Assembly: GCA_016793325.1 (NCBI GenBank) | Contig: JAEUKI010000052.1 | Coordinates: 248,001 to 312,000 of the forward strand | DNA from: Myxococcales bacterium | Lineage (GTDB): Bacteria > Myxococcota_A > Polyangia > Polyangiales > Ga0077539 | Direction: 5' to 3' | DNA: 64,000 bases | In this document: piece after piece, positions 43,438 to 52,483 of the stretch | Layout: each line of letters opens with the position of its first letter | Position numbering within the stretch: the first letter of the stretch is position 1 | Notes under the pieces: model-generated | What the model was told of the DNA's origin: nothing | The model's database searches: none | Seen by the model: only the letters and a program-made list of their open reading frames with translations | Program-made: the position numbers and the translations under genes

Positions 43438-44255
43438 CGTGCGTCCCCGCTGTCGCTCGCGTCGCTCGCCGAACCGCCGTCGGTGTTCGCGCTCGCGTCG
43501 CCTGCGTCCGCGTTTGCGCTCGCGTCTCCCGCGTCGCGGACGCCGCTGTCACCGCGCCCGCAGGCGTTGAGCCACGCCTCGCGCAGCTCGGCGCGCGTGC
43601 TCGGATCGATGTCGGGAACGCGGACGCGCACTTCGCGGTGCGCCCACTTTCCTTCGGGCGTCGACGCGTCCACCACGAGGATCACGTCGCGGCCGAGGAT
43701 CGTGCAGTACTCGCGGCGATCGACCTCGTCGTCGAGCACCACGCGAATGCCGGGAATCGCGAGCTGCGTCGAGTCTTCGGGATCCGGCTCGAACGTGAGG
43801 CGAAATCGCGTGTAGCCGACCTCGACGCAGTCGCTCGCGCGACGCGCGCGCACTTGAACGAGCGGCAGGCGACCGTCGAACCCGCGGCCGCGAAAGCCGA
43901 CGAGCAAGTGCTGCAGGCCCTGTTCACCGGGAATCACGTAGAGCGGGTCGCCGTCGCGGAGCGGCGCGTAGCCTTGCGTTGTTCCATCGCGACCGGTGCC
44001 GATGACGAAGGACATCCCGTTGTCTCCGTCGCACGCGAGCACGGGGCACTCGTTGCGCTCGAGACCTCCATCCGCGAACGCGCGAACGCGAGAGCCGCAC
44101 CCGCCGTCGTCCGGCGGCTCGACGGGCGGCGGGGTCGTGCACGCGCACAGCGCGAAGAGCGCGGTCGCCATCACGACGCCGGCCGCGCCGCGGTCGAGCC
44201 ACGCGCTCGTGGAACGTCGTCGAAGTCTGCGCAGCGTCGGTGTGCTTGAAATCAA
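43434..44255 (-). CDS. Lipoprotein with Asp/Ala/Ser-rich C-terminal tail
   Basis: A 273-residue exported protein. A signal peptide ends ALFALCAC, then a Pro/Asp linker and a beta-rich domain, and the last 35 residues repeat ASANADAGD-like units, an acidic tail. I do not recognise the domain. The only upstream start that includes a basic n-region is TTG at 44255 (MISSTPTLRRLRRRS), which gives a rather long signal peptide; an internal ATG is close to the hydrophobic core. The tail repeats resemble the SDAD-type linkers of other lipoproteins in this window. Confidence 0.6.
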   Translation of the reverse strand: MISSTPTLRRLRRRSTSAWLDRGAAGVVMATALFALCACTTPPPVEPPDDGGCGSRVRAFADGGLERNECPVLACDGDNGMSFVIGTGRDGTTQGYAPLRDGDPLYVIPGEQGLQHLLVGFRGRGFDGRLPLVQVRARRASDCVEVGYTRFRLTFEPDPEDSTQLAIPGIRVVLDDEVDRREYCTILGRDVILVVDASTPEGKWAHREVRVRVPDIDPSTRAELREAWLNACGRGDSGVRDAGDASANADAGDASANTDGGSASDASDSGDAR

Positions 44256-44306
44256 GTCGAACCGTCACGAGGTCATCGAGATGCGAGCGACGATCGAACG
44301 AGCGGC

Positions 44307-45350
44307 TCAGAAGCAGTAGCGAGCGCGCGCGTCGGGATCCACGGGGTAGTAGTACGCGAACAGGTTGCAGTGCTCCTCGTACTCGACGTGGGGCCCGAAC
44401 GTAATCGGCGTGTTTCCGGGATTGTCGAAGGTGCACGTGTAGAAGAGCCCGCCGTTGCGCGGAACGGTCACGGGGCTCGGCCGTCCCTCGCGTCCGTCGA
44501 GCACCATGAACGGAGGCTCCGCCCAGTTCGCCGATCGGTAGCACTGATTCTGCGGCGTCACGGCGTCGGTCGAGTCCCACACGGTGAACGTCCGGCCTCG
44601 CGAGTGGAAGTGCCCCGTCATCGCGATGAACGTCCCGCCCGCGGGCAGATCGCAGCCACGTGAGTACGGCACGTTGGTGCTGCGCGGCGGAATGTTCAGC
44701 TGTCGGTTGTTCGCGAACATCGTCCCGAGGTGGTTTCGAATCGTCGACGGATCCTCGGCGGTCCAGAGGTTCACGAGCACTTCGGCGCGGTCGCCCGGCG
44801 TCGCTTGCGTCCTTCCGTTCACGTAGTGCGACTGAAGAATCATCAGCGAATTTGCGTGCAATCGGTACGCGACGCCCTGGGGGAGCGACCAGTCGAGCTT
44901 GGTGTCCTGAGAGCCGACGACGAGGTCGAACCGATCGAAGTCGATCGCGTTGAAGCACTCGACGCCCGGCCCAGCCATCCCTGTCTCTTCGGGCAGCCGA
45001 ACGCCGGATTGCCGTGCCTGCTGTTCGACCGACGGGATCGCACGAAACAGGTTCATGTGGTGCGAGCCGCGGTTGTACGCGACCTCGTACCGCACGACTT
45101 CGAGGTCTCGCGTCGTCGGGAGCCTGAAGGTCCAACACCGTTGCTGCTCGGTGCCGGGCGGGACCTCGAAGGAGATCCGCAGCTGGATTCCCCGTCCTTC
45201 GGGCGGCGGCGCGAGCACTGGCGCGACGTACGGCTCGACCGCCGGCGCGCAGCTCGCGATCAACGACGCGAGCCCGCACGCGACGCTCAGCGCTCCCCTC
45301 GCGACAAGCGACCGTTGCGAGGCCCAGAAAATCACACTGCGCAGGGACAT
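44307..45350 (-). CDS. Lipoprotein with copper type II ascorbate-dependent monooxygenase (PHM-like) fold
   Basis: A 347-residue lipoprotein (lipobox LIASC, C34). The body has the histidine pattern of peptidylglycine alpha-hydroxylating monooxygenase: H97-H98 (NRGSHHMNLFR) and H175 (LQSHYVN) match the CuH site, and H247-x-H249 (MTGHFHSRGR) matches two ligands of the CuM site. The conserved C-terminal stretch FYTCTFDNPG then VEYEEHCNLFAYYYP matches the region that holds the CuM methionine, but that position is H327 here. Conserved cysteines (C72, C132, C306, C328) fit disulfides. ATG at 45350 has GGAG 8 bp upstream. Copper binding is likely; activity is uncertain because of the ligand change. 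Confidence 0.75.
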   Translation of the reverse strand: MSLRSVIFWASQRSLVARGALSVACGLASLIASCAPAVEPYVAPVLAPPPEGRGIQLRISFEVPPGTEQQRCWTFRLPTTRDLEVVRYEVAYNRGSHHMNLFRAIPSVEQQARQSGVRLPEETGMAGPGVECFNAIDFDRFDLVVGSQDTKLDWSLPQGVAYRLHANSLMILQSHYVNGRTQATPGDRAEVLVNLWTAEDPSTIRNHLGTMFANNRQLNIPPRSTNVPYSRGCDLPAGGTFIAMTGHFHSRGRTFTVWDSTDAVTPQNQCYRSANWAEPPFMVLDGREGRPSPVTVPRNGGLFYTCTFDNPGNTPITFGPHVEYEEHCNLFAYYYPVDPDARARYCF

Positions 45351-45509
45351 GCTCGGCTCCTCTGCTCGCATCGTGCCACGATCGCGTCGCGACCGTCTCG
45401 GCGGTCGGAGGCGTAATTTCGCCAGCGCTTTTGCGCGCTTCGTCTCGAGCGACCTGCGTGACCCGAGAGCCGCACTGTGCCACTCGCGTCACTCCCCCCG
45501 ACGACGGGA

Positions 45510-46868
45510 TCAGCGCTGAGACGTGCGCTGCTCGACGCGTCGGACAATCGCGGCCATGCGATCGGGCGGGATGAATTCGTTGACGCGCGCGACCTCGCGA
45601 CCGTTGGCGTCGAGCACGATGACGGCGGGGAGGGACCGCACGTTCCACTCGCGCTGGAGCGCCTCGAAGCGATCATCGCCTTGTTCGTGCTCGTAGAGCT
45701 TCACGCTCACGAAGCGAAGCTCGCTGAGGGCGCACGCGACGGGCTGCGCAGGGAGCGTTTGGTGCGCGAGCTCTTCGCACGCGCGGCACCACGTGGCGCC
45801 GAAATCGATGAGCATCGGCCGCCGTTCGCGCTGGGCGAGGGCGCGCGCCGCCGTGAGGTCACGCTGCCATGCGACGGCGCCGCACGTCCCGGCAGAGACC
45901 GTAGGCTCGGCGCCGAGGAGCCACACCGTTGCGATGGACGCGACCGTGAAGCCAGAGATCTTCGCGACCTTCTCGCGTCCGGCCGACGCCTTCATCGCCG
46001 CGAAGATCGCGCCGCCGAGGCCCAGTACTGCGAGCACGACTTGCACTGCGGTCCCGATCCACGCGGGCGGGTGTTTGAAGAACGGAACGAGCTGACGCAG
46101 GTACCACAAGCCCACCACGAGCAAGACGAACCCGAGCACGGACTTCACGAGGTTCATCCAGCGGCCGGGCTTCGGCAGGCCCATCGCCATCGCGCCGACC
46201 AAGAAGAACGGCAGCCCCAATCCCAGCGAATACGCGTAGAGCGAGAGCGCTCCGTAGCCCGCGTTCTTGGTCTGAAAGATGAACGACAAGATGCCCGCGA
46301 GCGGCGCGGTCGCGCACGGCGCGGCGATCGGTCCGAGCACCAGGCCCACGACGAACGCTCCGCGAACGCCGATGCCGCCCATCGACGACAGTCGGGTCTG
46401 GATCGAAGCGGGGAGCTGAATGTCGTAGAGCCCGAACATGGACAGGGCCATCGCGAACATCAGCAGCGCTTCGAAGACGATCACGACGGGGTGACCCGCC
46501 ACGGCGCCGAAGAGCCCGCCGCTCAACCCCGCTACGAGGCCGAGCGGAACGTAGAACGCTGCGATCCCGTGGACGAACGAGGTCGACAGGAGCATCGCTC
46601 GCGCTCGGGAGCTCTGGTTGTTCGCGCCGAACACCGAGACCGTGATCCCGATCATCGGGTAGACGCAGCCCGTTCCCGCGGTGAAGAGGCCGCCGACGAA
46701 CGCTCCAGCGAGGGCCGCGCCGAGCCCATACCGCGCGAGCATCCGCGAAAACAAATCCTGCGACCCGTCGTTGGTCCCCGCGAATGCGAGGGCCGGCAAG
46801 AGCGTGGTCAGGGCGAAGACCGCGAGCGCCGATAGGACTGGGCGACGAGCGAGTAATTTCGTTGCCAT
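45510..46868 (-). CDS. DsbD-family thiol:disulfide interchange protein lacking the N-terminal alpha domain
   Basis: A 452-residue membrane protein that carries electrons from cytoplasmic thioredoxin to the periplasm. A signal peptide leads directly into the DsbD beta domain with eight helices and the paired membrane cysteines (FTAGTGCVYPMIG, GPIAAPCATAPLAG), and the C-terminal thioredoxin-like gamma domain has WCRAC with C361 and C364. E. coli DsbD has an extra N-terminal alpha domain of about 140 residues that is missing here, so another exported thioredoxin-like protein must accept the electrons, for example the glutaredoxin-like lipoprotein. Start is ATG at 46868. Its substrates may be the Cys-rich lipoproteins downstream. 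Confidence 0.9.
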   Translation of the reverse strand: MATKLLARRPVLSALAVFALTTLLPALAFAGTNDGSQDLFSRMLARYGLGAALAGAFVGGLFTAGTGCVYPMIGITVSVFGANNQSSRARAMLLSTSFVHGIAAFYVPLGLVAGLSGGLFGAVAGHPVVIVFEALLMFAMALSMFGLYDIQLPASIQTRLSSMGGIGVRGAFVVGLVLGPIAAPCATAPLAGILSFIFQTKNAGYGALSLYAYSLGLGLPFFLVGAMAMGLPKPGRWMNLVKSVLGFVLLVVGLWYLRQLVPFFKHPPAWIGTAVQVVLAVLGLGGAIFAAMKASAGREKVAKISGFTVASIATVWLLGAEPTVSAGTCGAVAWQRDLTAARALAQRERRPMLIDFGATWCRACEELAHQTLPAQPVACALSELRFVSVKLYEHEQGDDRFEALQREWNVRSLPAVIVLDANGREVARVNEFIPPDRMAAIVRRVEQRTSQR

Positions 46869-47047
46869 GGGTGAGGGGATCTTACGTCGAGTGGGGGCGC
46901 GAAAGTTTTGGTGGCGGGCGCCCGAGACTGCTGAATGCGGGCAGGGGGTGCTCCGTCCACCGACGACGATGCGGTATAAACCGTCGCACGCTGTGGTGAC
47001 AGGGTCCACCGGCCGCGGCGGTGAGAGCCCAAGAGAGGTCTAGGACG

Positions 47048-48055
47048 ATGCGCAGGTTCATCCAGGTTTCGTTCGTGCTGTTCACGGCTGGGGTGTTCGC
47101 CCTGTCGGCCGAAGCTCAGCGCCGTGGTCGTGGCCGCGGCCGCACCACCCAGGCTGCGGCGCAGCCAACGGAGCCGCCAAACAGCGAGCAGATCGCCGCC
47201 GAGCTCGGCGTGATCCAGTGGGGATGGACCCACGATCAGGTCATCGAGACCTACCGGCGTCGCCTCGCGGCGGACTATCTCCCGCTGCTCAAGAACAAGG
47301 GGCAGGTCGAGCAAGACCGTCTGATGCAAGAGCGCGACGCGGTGATCGCCAACCTGCGACGCAGCTACTTGCTGCTCAACGGCGCGGTCCCGCAGCGGCG
47401 ATGGGACACGAGCTTCGTCGGCTCGGAGTACACGCACAACAACAACGAGAGCATGCTCGTGTACGAAGACACGCGAACGGGGGTGCGCGAGTTCTTCTTC
47501 TTCTTCAACGACCGGCTGTGGAAGCGCTTCCAAGCGCGCAACGTTCCGCGCGGGACGCAGGTGGATTTCAGCACGTTCGTCGCGAGCCTCGACGGGCTGT
47601 TCGGCGCGCCGGGATTGCGTCGCATGCGCACGGATCAAGCCGATCGGATCGAGGCAGCGTTCTGGCAGAACCCGACCACGCGCCTTCGCGTGATCGACCA
47701 CTCGACGTTCTACGGCGCGTTTTGCCTCGTGTACGAAGACAAGAGCGTCCTCGCGCGCCTGTCGGAGCTGCGTCGCAACATGCCCGCGAAGGTCGAGAAC
47801 AACACGCCGGGTTCGCTTCCCCAAGAGACCGTCGTCGGCAACGTCGACGCGGATCACAACACGGACATCGTCGATCGGGTGACGGGCAAGATCCGCCGCG
47901 TTCAGGCCGCGGACGCGGGCGCAGCGGCGTCGGCGTCCGTGCGCGCGACCTCGGGCTCGTCCGGCAGCACGGGGACGGGCTCGAGCCTCAACTCTGGCTC
48001 GAGCAGCGGAAGCTCTACGCCAGGCGACGGCCTCGGCGGCTTGCGCGGGCTCTGA
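47048..48055 (+). CDS. Secreted protein of unknown function with Gly/Ser-rich tail
   Basis: A 335-residue exported protein. The signal peptide ends FALSAEAQ, followed by a basic RGRGRGR stretch, a charged domain (about 45-275) containing GVIQWGWTHDQVIETYRRRL and FFFFFNDRLWKRFQ, and a low-complexity Ser/Gly/Thr tail. I do not recognise a family. Start is ATG at 47048. It stands alone between a divergent DsbD gene and a convergent NifU-like gene. Confidence 0.65.
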   Translation: MRRFIQVSFVLFTAGVFALSAEAQRRGRGRGRTTQAAAQPTEPPNSEQIAAELGVIQWGWTHDQVIETYRRRLAADYLPLLKNKGQVEQDRLMQERDAVIANLRRSYLLLNGAVPQRRWDTSFVGSEYTHNNNESMLVYEDTRTGVREFFFFFNDRLWKRFQARNVPRGTQVDFSTFVASLDGLFGAPGLRRMRTDQADRIEAAFWQNPTTRLRVIDHSTFYGAFCLVYEDKSVLARLSELRRNMPAKVENNTPGSLPQETVVGNVDADHNTDIVDRVTGKIRRVQAADAGAAASASVRATSGSSGSTGTGSSLNSGSSSGSSTPGDGLGGLRGL

Positions 48056-48100
48056 CCTCGCCGCCATCGCGCGAGGCGCGAGCGCGGCCGCGAGGTCGAG

Positions 48101-48343
48101 CTACACCGCGACGTCGACGCGCTCGATCGCTGTGTTCGCGCGTCGGAGCGCTGGGAGGATCACGTGCTCGATGGTCATCGCTCGACCCGGGCAGCCGTTG
48201 CACGCGCCGCCGAGTCGAACGATCGCCGCCGCGCCCTCGACGCGGACGAGCTCGATGGTGCCTCCGTCGCGCTCGATCAACGGAGCGAGCACGTTCGCGA
48301 CCACCGCGCGTGGATCGACCGGCGTGCTCGACTGCTCGTCCAT
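48101..48343 (-). CDS. NifU-like C-terminal domain protein
   Basis: An 80-residue protein consisting only of the NifU C-terminal (Nfu) domain. The motif GGACNGCPGRAMTIEH holds the CxxC that can bind a transient Fe-S cluster for delivery to client proteins. Such stand-alone Nfu domains are common in bacteria. Start is ATG at 48343; the length is typical. It lies alone on the minus strand between plus-strand genes. Confidence 0.88.
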   Translation of the reverse strand: MDEQSSTPVDPRAVVANVLAPLIERDGGTIELVRVEGAAAIVRLGGACNGCPGRAMTIEHVILPALRRANTAIERVDVAV

Positions 48344-48428
48344 GATTCACGCGCAACGTACCACACTCGCGTCGAGCGCGATCGTTCGTTGACTCGCTCG
48401 TGCTGCGCGGCCTAGCATCCCCTTCGGC

Positions 48429-49274
48429 GTGTCTCGATTTCGACTGCGGTTTCTCTTGCAAGAGTTCGATCTCCCGGTCGGGGAGGTCCTGATCGGTCGC
48501 AGTCCGGATTGCCACATCACGATCGAGGACCCGTTGATCTCGCGGCAGCACGCGAAGATCGTCGTGTACGAGGGCCGGTGCACGCTCGTTGATTTGCACA
48601 GCCGAAACGGCTCGAGGCTCAACGGTCGACCCGTGCGCGACCCGGTGGATCTCAAGGACGCGGACCGCATTCGCATCGGCGCGCAAGAGCTCGTGTTCTT
48701 CGAGATGAGCACGGAGAAGCGATCGACCCGCGCGACCGGCGCGATGCGCTTGTGCTCGCACTGCGGCAGCCCGTACGCCGAAGGCGCCGAGGTGTGCCCG
48801 CACTGCGCGGCGCCCGCGACGAAAGAGGAAGACACGATGTCTGGCGTCGTGGTCGAGCCGCGACGCGCGTGGGTGCTCGAGCTCGTCGGCGAGGTGCTCG
48901 AGCGCGCGATCGCCGCGGGAAAGACGCAAGAAGCCGCGAGGATCTTGAGCCGAGCCGCGGACGAGTTCTCCGAGCGCGCGCGGCACGACACGACGTTCGA
49001 CGTCCGTGCGCTCGCGCAAATCAGCGAGCACGCGCTGAGGCTCGCTGCGACCGAGCGCGACACGCAGTGGGTTCGCTGGGTGACCGAGACGCACGCGGGG
49101 CTGCACAGCGTTCCCGCGTTGGCGCTCGTGCCTGCGTTTGCGGCGGCGGCTGCGGCAAACGACGAAAGTCGCGCGCTCATCGTGGGCCTCGCGCGAACGC
49201 TCAGCGGACAGACCCTCTCGCCGTTGGAAGCGTCCGTCGTCTCTTCACTGCAGAGCCTCGCTCCGTCGAGTTGA
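48429..49274 (+). CDS. FHA domain and zinc-ribbon protein
   Basis: A 281-residue soluble protein. The N-terminal FHA domain (about 1-95) has GEVLIGRSPDCHITIEDPLI then SRQHAKIVVY and LVDLHSRNGSRLNG, all phosphothreonine-binding signatures. A zinc ribbon follows (CSHCGSPYAEGAEVCPHC, about 110-127), then an all-helical domain. Start is GTG at 48429. The next gene, 17 bp downstream, has the same FHA and helical domains but no zinc ribbon, so the two are tandem paralogs. Likely a phospho-dependent adaptor. Confidence 0.85.
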   Translation: MSRFRLRFLLQEFDLPVGEVLIGRSPDCHITIEDPLISRQHAKIVVYEGRCTLVDLHSRNGSRLNGRPVRDPVDLKDADRIRIGAQELVFFEMSTEKRSTRATGAMRLCSHCGSPYAEGAEVCPHCAAPATKEEDTMSGVVVEPRRAWVLELVGEVLERAIAAGKTQEAARILSRAADEFSERARHDTTFDVRALAQISEHALRLAATERDTQWVRWVTETHAGLHSVPALALVPAFAAAAAANDESRALIVGLARTLSGQTLSPLEASVVSSLQSLAPSS

Positions 49275-49291
49275 GGAATGGAGAGCCGCCG

Positions 49292-50059
49292 GTGACCGAG
49301 CTTCGACTGCGATACCTGAGTCAGTTGCTGGATGTGCCGGCGAACGGTGAGTTCGTCATCGGTCGCAGCCGCGACTGTCAGCTCGCGCTCGAAGATCCGC
49401 TCGTGTCCCGGCGACACGCCGCCTTCCGGTGGAACGGCGCGAAGCTCGTCGTCGAAGACCTCGGCTCGCGCAACGGCGTGAAGGTCAACGACAACAAGAT
49501 CGCTGGGCCCAAAGAGCTCACGCTCGACGACGTCGTCACGATCGGGAGCCAGACGTTTACGGTCGTCGTCGGCGAGGTCGAAAACAACCGCGACGTGCGT
49601 CGGGTCGCGGTGACGATGACGAGCGAGCTCGGCGAGGCAGGGACGCCGCTCGCGCTGCTCGGAGGCGTCGTCGAAAAAGCGTTCGCGATGGGACGCATCG
49701 ACGATGCCGAGCGGATCCTGTCGAATTTGCTCACGGACATGCTCGCGGGCTTCGAGGGCGGCAAGCGCGACAACGGCGCGCTGCCCGACGCCACGCGCTT
49801 CGCGCTTCGACTCGCGTCCGAGACGGGAAAGACCCAGTGGGTTGATTGGGTGTTCAACGCCCACGGCGCGCTGTCGAAGGTCCCGCCTGCGTCGACGGTG
49901 GACGAGCTCTACCTCCTCGCGCGCAAGATTCGTTATCCCGTGACGCCCGCGTTCAAGACGTACGTCGCGAAGATGAAGGACAACGCCGCGCTGCTCGGGC
50001 CCGCAGAGAAATTCGCGCTGCAGCGCATCGAGGGGTTGATGCGCGTGCTGCTCGCGTAG
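49292..50059 (+). CDS. FHA domain protein, tandem paralog
   Basis: A 255-residue protein with an N-terminal FHA domain (EFVIGRSRDCQLALEDPLVS, RRHAAFRWNG, VEDLGSRNGVKVN) and an all-helical C-terminal half that parallels the upstream gene (LLGGVVEKAFAMGRIDDAER versus LVGEVLERAIAAGKTQEAAR). GTG at 49292 has GGAGAG 6 bp upstream (49280-49285). The pair probably forms a hetero-oligomer or reads different phospho-sites; the role is unknown. Confidence 0.85.
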   Translation: MTELRLRYLSQLLDVPANGEFVIGRSRDCQLALEDPLVSRRHAAFRWNGAKLVVEDLGSRNGVKVNDNKIAGPKELTLDDVVTIGSQTFTVVVGEVENNRDVRRVAVTMTSELGEAGTPLALLGGVVEKAFAMGRIDDAERILSNLLTDMLAGFEGGKRDNGALPDATRFALRLASETGKTQWVDWVFNAHGALSKVPPASTVDELYLLARKIRYPVTPAFKTYVAKMKDNAALLGPAEKFALQRIEGLMRVLLA

Positions 50060-50143
50060 CGCTGCGCGCGAGCGCGTGGCTCGCGTCGCGTCGTGCTCAG
50101 CGCTTCCCCCGAAGCGTGCGTCGAGCGCCGAGCGCTCGGTGGC

Positions 50144-51421
50144 TCAGCGACGACCGCTGAGCTTGGTCATCAGGCCCTGGTGCGCCTGATCGAGCGACTG
50201 CACCGTTCGGCGCAGCGCCTGGAGGCGCTCGCGGTACTGCAACCACGCCATCGCAGAGGAGCGCTGGAGCGAAGGTCCGAGTCCGTCCGCGACGTTGACG
50301 CTGACGAACGTGTTCGGGAGCTGCGCGGTCGCGAGCGGCTGCAATCCCGTGAAGATCGCGCGAGGACGCGTGGGCTCAGGGATGCCGGCGAGCGGCGCGA
50401 GGGTCACCGCGCCCGTTCGCAGATCGACGTTTTGCGCGAGCGTGAGCACGCCGACCCACGCGTTGGCCTGCGCTTGCTTGAAGATCATTCCGAGCTTCAA
50501 GGTCATCGCGTTGTTGTCTGCGGCGGCGCGAAGCGACTCGCGCACGGCGTCGCCCGTTCCGGTCGTCTCCGAGTGCCGTCGCAGGTCGCCCCACAACTGC
50601 GTGAAGAGGACGTGCACCGCGGCGATCTTTTGCGAGACGTTGGGATCGAGTCGACCCATACGCGCCGCGAAGACGTCCGGTCCGAACGGCGGGTTTTCGC
50701 CGCCCTCTTGCCGAAACCACGTGACGAGGTCCGCGTCGAACTCGGGCGGGTGCCCTGCCGGCTGCGCGGGTCCGCCCTGCGGCTCGTCGCTCGCGGCGAT
50801 GTTTGCTCGCTCGCACGCGTGCTCGATCTTGGTCTTGACGGTCGCGAGCACGTTGCCCGCGGCCTGCGCCTTTTCGCGGACGCCGTTGAGCGCGGAGAGC
50901 GTTTGTCGTCCCTGCGAGCTCACTTCGGTCTGGATGCCGATCGCTGCGCCGATGCCGATGCCGAGCGCGAGCGACGCGGCGATTCCGACGAAGAGGCCGG
51001 TGCGGCTGCGACCGACCTCTTTGTCGTCCACGGGACGCTCGTCGACGACGATGCGGACCTCTTGCGGTCCGGCGGGAACTGCGGTCGACGCCCCGAAGGG
51101 GTCATCGGCCGCGGCCTTCGCGCGCGCTGCGGCCTTGGCGGCTGCGGCTTGCGCGGCTTGTTGTTCTGCGACGAAGGGCGGTGGCGCGACATCGCCTCCC
51201 AGCCCCGGAATCCCAGGAATCGCGGGCATCGACGGCGCAGGAATCGACGGCCCTTGAATGCCGCCGACCGGCGCCGCCATGGGCGGAGCAACGAGGTCCG
51301 CGCCCGGTGGCGCCACAGGCGCGCCCGGCGCGGGAGCCGCTGCGGGTGCAGCGGGATTCTGCATGCCGACCTGGGTTTTCTTGAGACGATCTTTGAGGTT
51401 CGGCTTCTTCTCCTCGGCCAT
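50144..51421 (-). CDS. Pro/Ala-rich single-pass membrane protein
   Basis: A 425-residue protein. The N-terminal KKPNLKDRLKKTQVG motif and a long Pro/Ala/Gly-rich cytoplasmic segment are typical of a myxobacterial membrane-protein type; one transmembrane helix lies near residues 143-165 (LFVGIAASLALGIGIGAAIGI), followed by a helical periplasmic domain with coiled-coil tendency. No enzyme motif is seen. Start is ATG at 51421. The function is unknown; a scaffold in the envelope is a guess. Confidence 0.65.
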   Translation of the reverse strand: MAEEKKPNLKDRLKKTQVGMQNPAAPAAAPAPGAPVAPPGADLVAPPMAAPVGGIQGPSIPAPSMPAIPGIPGLGGDVAPPPFVAEQQAAQAAAAKAAARAKAAADDPFGASTAVPAGPQEVRIVVDERPVDDKEVGRSRTGLFVGIAASLALGIGIGAAIGIQTEVSSQGRQTLSALNGVREKAQAAGNVLATVKTKIEHACERANIAASDEPQGGPAQPAGHPPEFDADLVTWFRQEGGENPPFGPDVFAARMGRLDPNVSQKIAAVHVLFTQLWGDLRRHSETTGTGDAVRESLRAAADNNAMTLKLGMIFKQAQANAWVGVLTLAQNVDLRTGAVTLAPLAGIPEPTRPRAIFTGLQPLATAQLPNTFVSVNVADGLGPSLQRSSAMAWLQYRERLQALRRTVQSLDQAHQGLMTKLSGRR

Positions 51422-51468
51422 TTCTCCGCTCCGGTTGAGGGCTCGGACGTTATCGTCGCGCGCATTTC

Positions 51469-51496
51469 AGCGTCAAGCGAACACGACCGTGACGCT
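51469..51496. promoter_or_regulatory. Inverted repeat AGCGTCA/TGACGCT in divergent promoter region
   Basis: 7-bp perfect arms (51469-51475 and 51490-51496) with centres 21 bp apart, two helical turns, between the Pro-rich membrane protein and the PilZ gene. A second 10-bp palindrome CGACATGTCG lies at 51546-51555. The whole gap (51422-51684) has no credible gene. Confidence 0.4.
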
Positions 51497-51684
51497 GCTA
51501 TCGCGTCGCAATCCGTCGTTGGCTGACAGACGCACACCGACGACTCGACATGTCGGCGTGGCTCGCCCCACGAGACGACAGAACACCAGACTGTGCCGCG
51601 AAGTTGCCGCCGAGCGCGCGCGTTTGCGAAGGGGAAACGTAGGACGAGCGCGAGTGCTCGCCCGCGATCGGAGCTAAAGAAAGC

Positions 51685-52008
51685 ATGGAACGTGAACGCC
51701 GCCGTGCGGTACGACGCCGAGCCGACCTGTTCGTCAACAAGTTCATCGATGGGCTCCCGCACGTCGCGCGGCTCATCGAGATCAGCCCGCTCGGTTGTCT
51801 GCTCGAGCGCGTGCTCGAACCCGAGGTGCAGCGTGACCTCTACCCGCTCGAACTCTCGCTCCCCGCGCACTTCGGCGGAGCTCGCATGTGGCTCTGGGCC
51901 CGGCCCGTCTGGTCGGACGACGCTCGAACCGCGCTCAAGTTCGTTGGCGTCGACCCCCTCGATCGCGCCACCCTCGCGCGGTTCGCCGACTCGCTTCGCG
52001 CGGCGTAG
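51685..52008 (+). CDS. PilZ-like domain protein
   Basis: A 107-residue protein made of a single PilZ-like domain: basic N-terminus RRAVRRR that supplies the RxxxR part of the cyclic-di-GMP site and EISPLGCLLE in place of (D/N)xSxxG. The first acidic residue is changed to Glu, so cyclic-di-GMP binding is possible but not certain. Start is ATG at 51685. First gene of the long plus-strand envelope cluster; the next starts 4 bp downstream. Confidence 0.7.
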   Translation: MERERRRAVRRRADLFVNKFIDGLPHVARLIEISPLGCLLERVLEPEVQRDLYPLELSLPAHFGGARMWLWARPVWSDDARTALKFVGVDPLDRATLARFADSLRAA

Positions 52009-52012
52009 CGCG

Positions 52013-52483
52013 ATGGTGCTCGCCGTGATCGCCGCGCTCGGAGCGTCCAACGTCACGAGCGGATGTCGGAGCCAAGGGCGGCCCGACGTGCAGCCGTTCG
52101 AGAGCGTGCTCGAAGAGGACGCGAGCTTGGTGACGCTGCTCAACGAAGCGATGGACCTCGGCGAGCGAAACCACCAAGCGGCGGCGAGAAACCTCCGTGA
52201 TCAAGTGATCCCCCGCGCGCGCTCCAACGCCGAACGCGCTGGAAATACTCGGGTCGAACACCCGCGCGCCCGCGCGCTTCGCACGACGCTCTGCCAGCTC
52301 ACCGCGCGCCGCGCAGAGACCACCACGGCGCTCGCAGACGCGCTCGAACAACAAAACGCCGAGAACCTCTCGCGGACCCTCCGCGCGATGCGACAGGTCG
52401 CGCTCGACATGGCGCAGCTCGAGTCCGACGTGCAGCGCGCGCGCAACGAGCCGCCGCAGTCCGGCTGTTCGCGCTCGGGTTGA
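52013..52483 (+). CDS. Small helical lipoprotein
   Basis: A 156-residue protein with a signal peptide ending in lipobox SNVTSGC (about residue 21) and an all-helical mature part. I do not recognise a family. Start is ATG at 52013, 4 bp after the PilZ gene stop. The TGA stop overlaps a possible promoter for the lipase gene. Confidence 0.65.
   Translation: MVLAVIAALGASNVTSGCRSQGRPDVQPFESVLEEDASLVTLLNEAMDLGERNHQAAARNLRDQVIPRARSNAERAGNTRVEHPRARALRTTLCQLTARRAETTTALADALEQQNAENLSRTLRAMRQVALDMAQLESDVQRARNEPPQSGCSRSG

Noticed and set aside
46975-46980. TATAAA as -10 box upstream of the secreted protein at 47048
   Set aside because: No acceptable -35 hexamer at 15-19 bp upstream.
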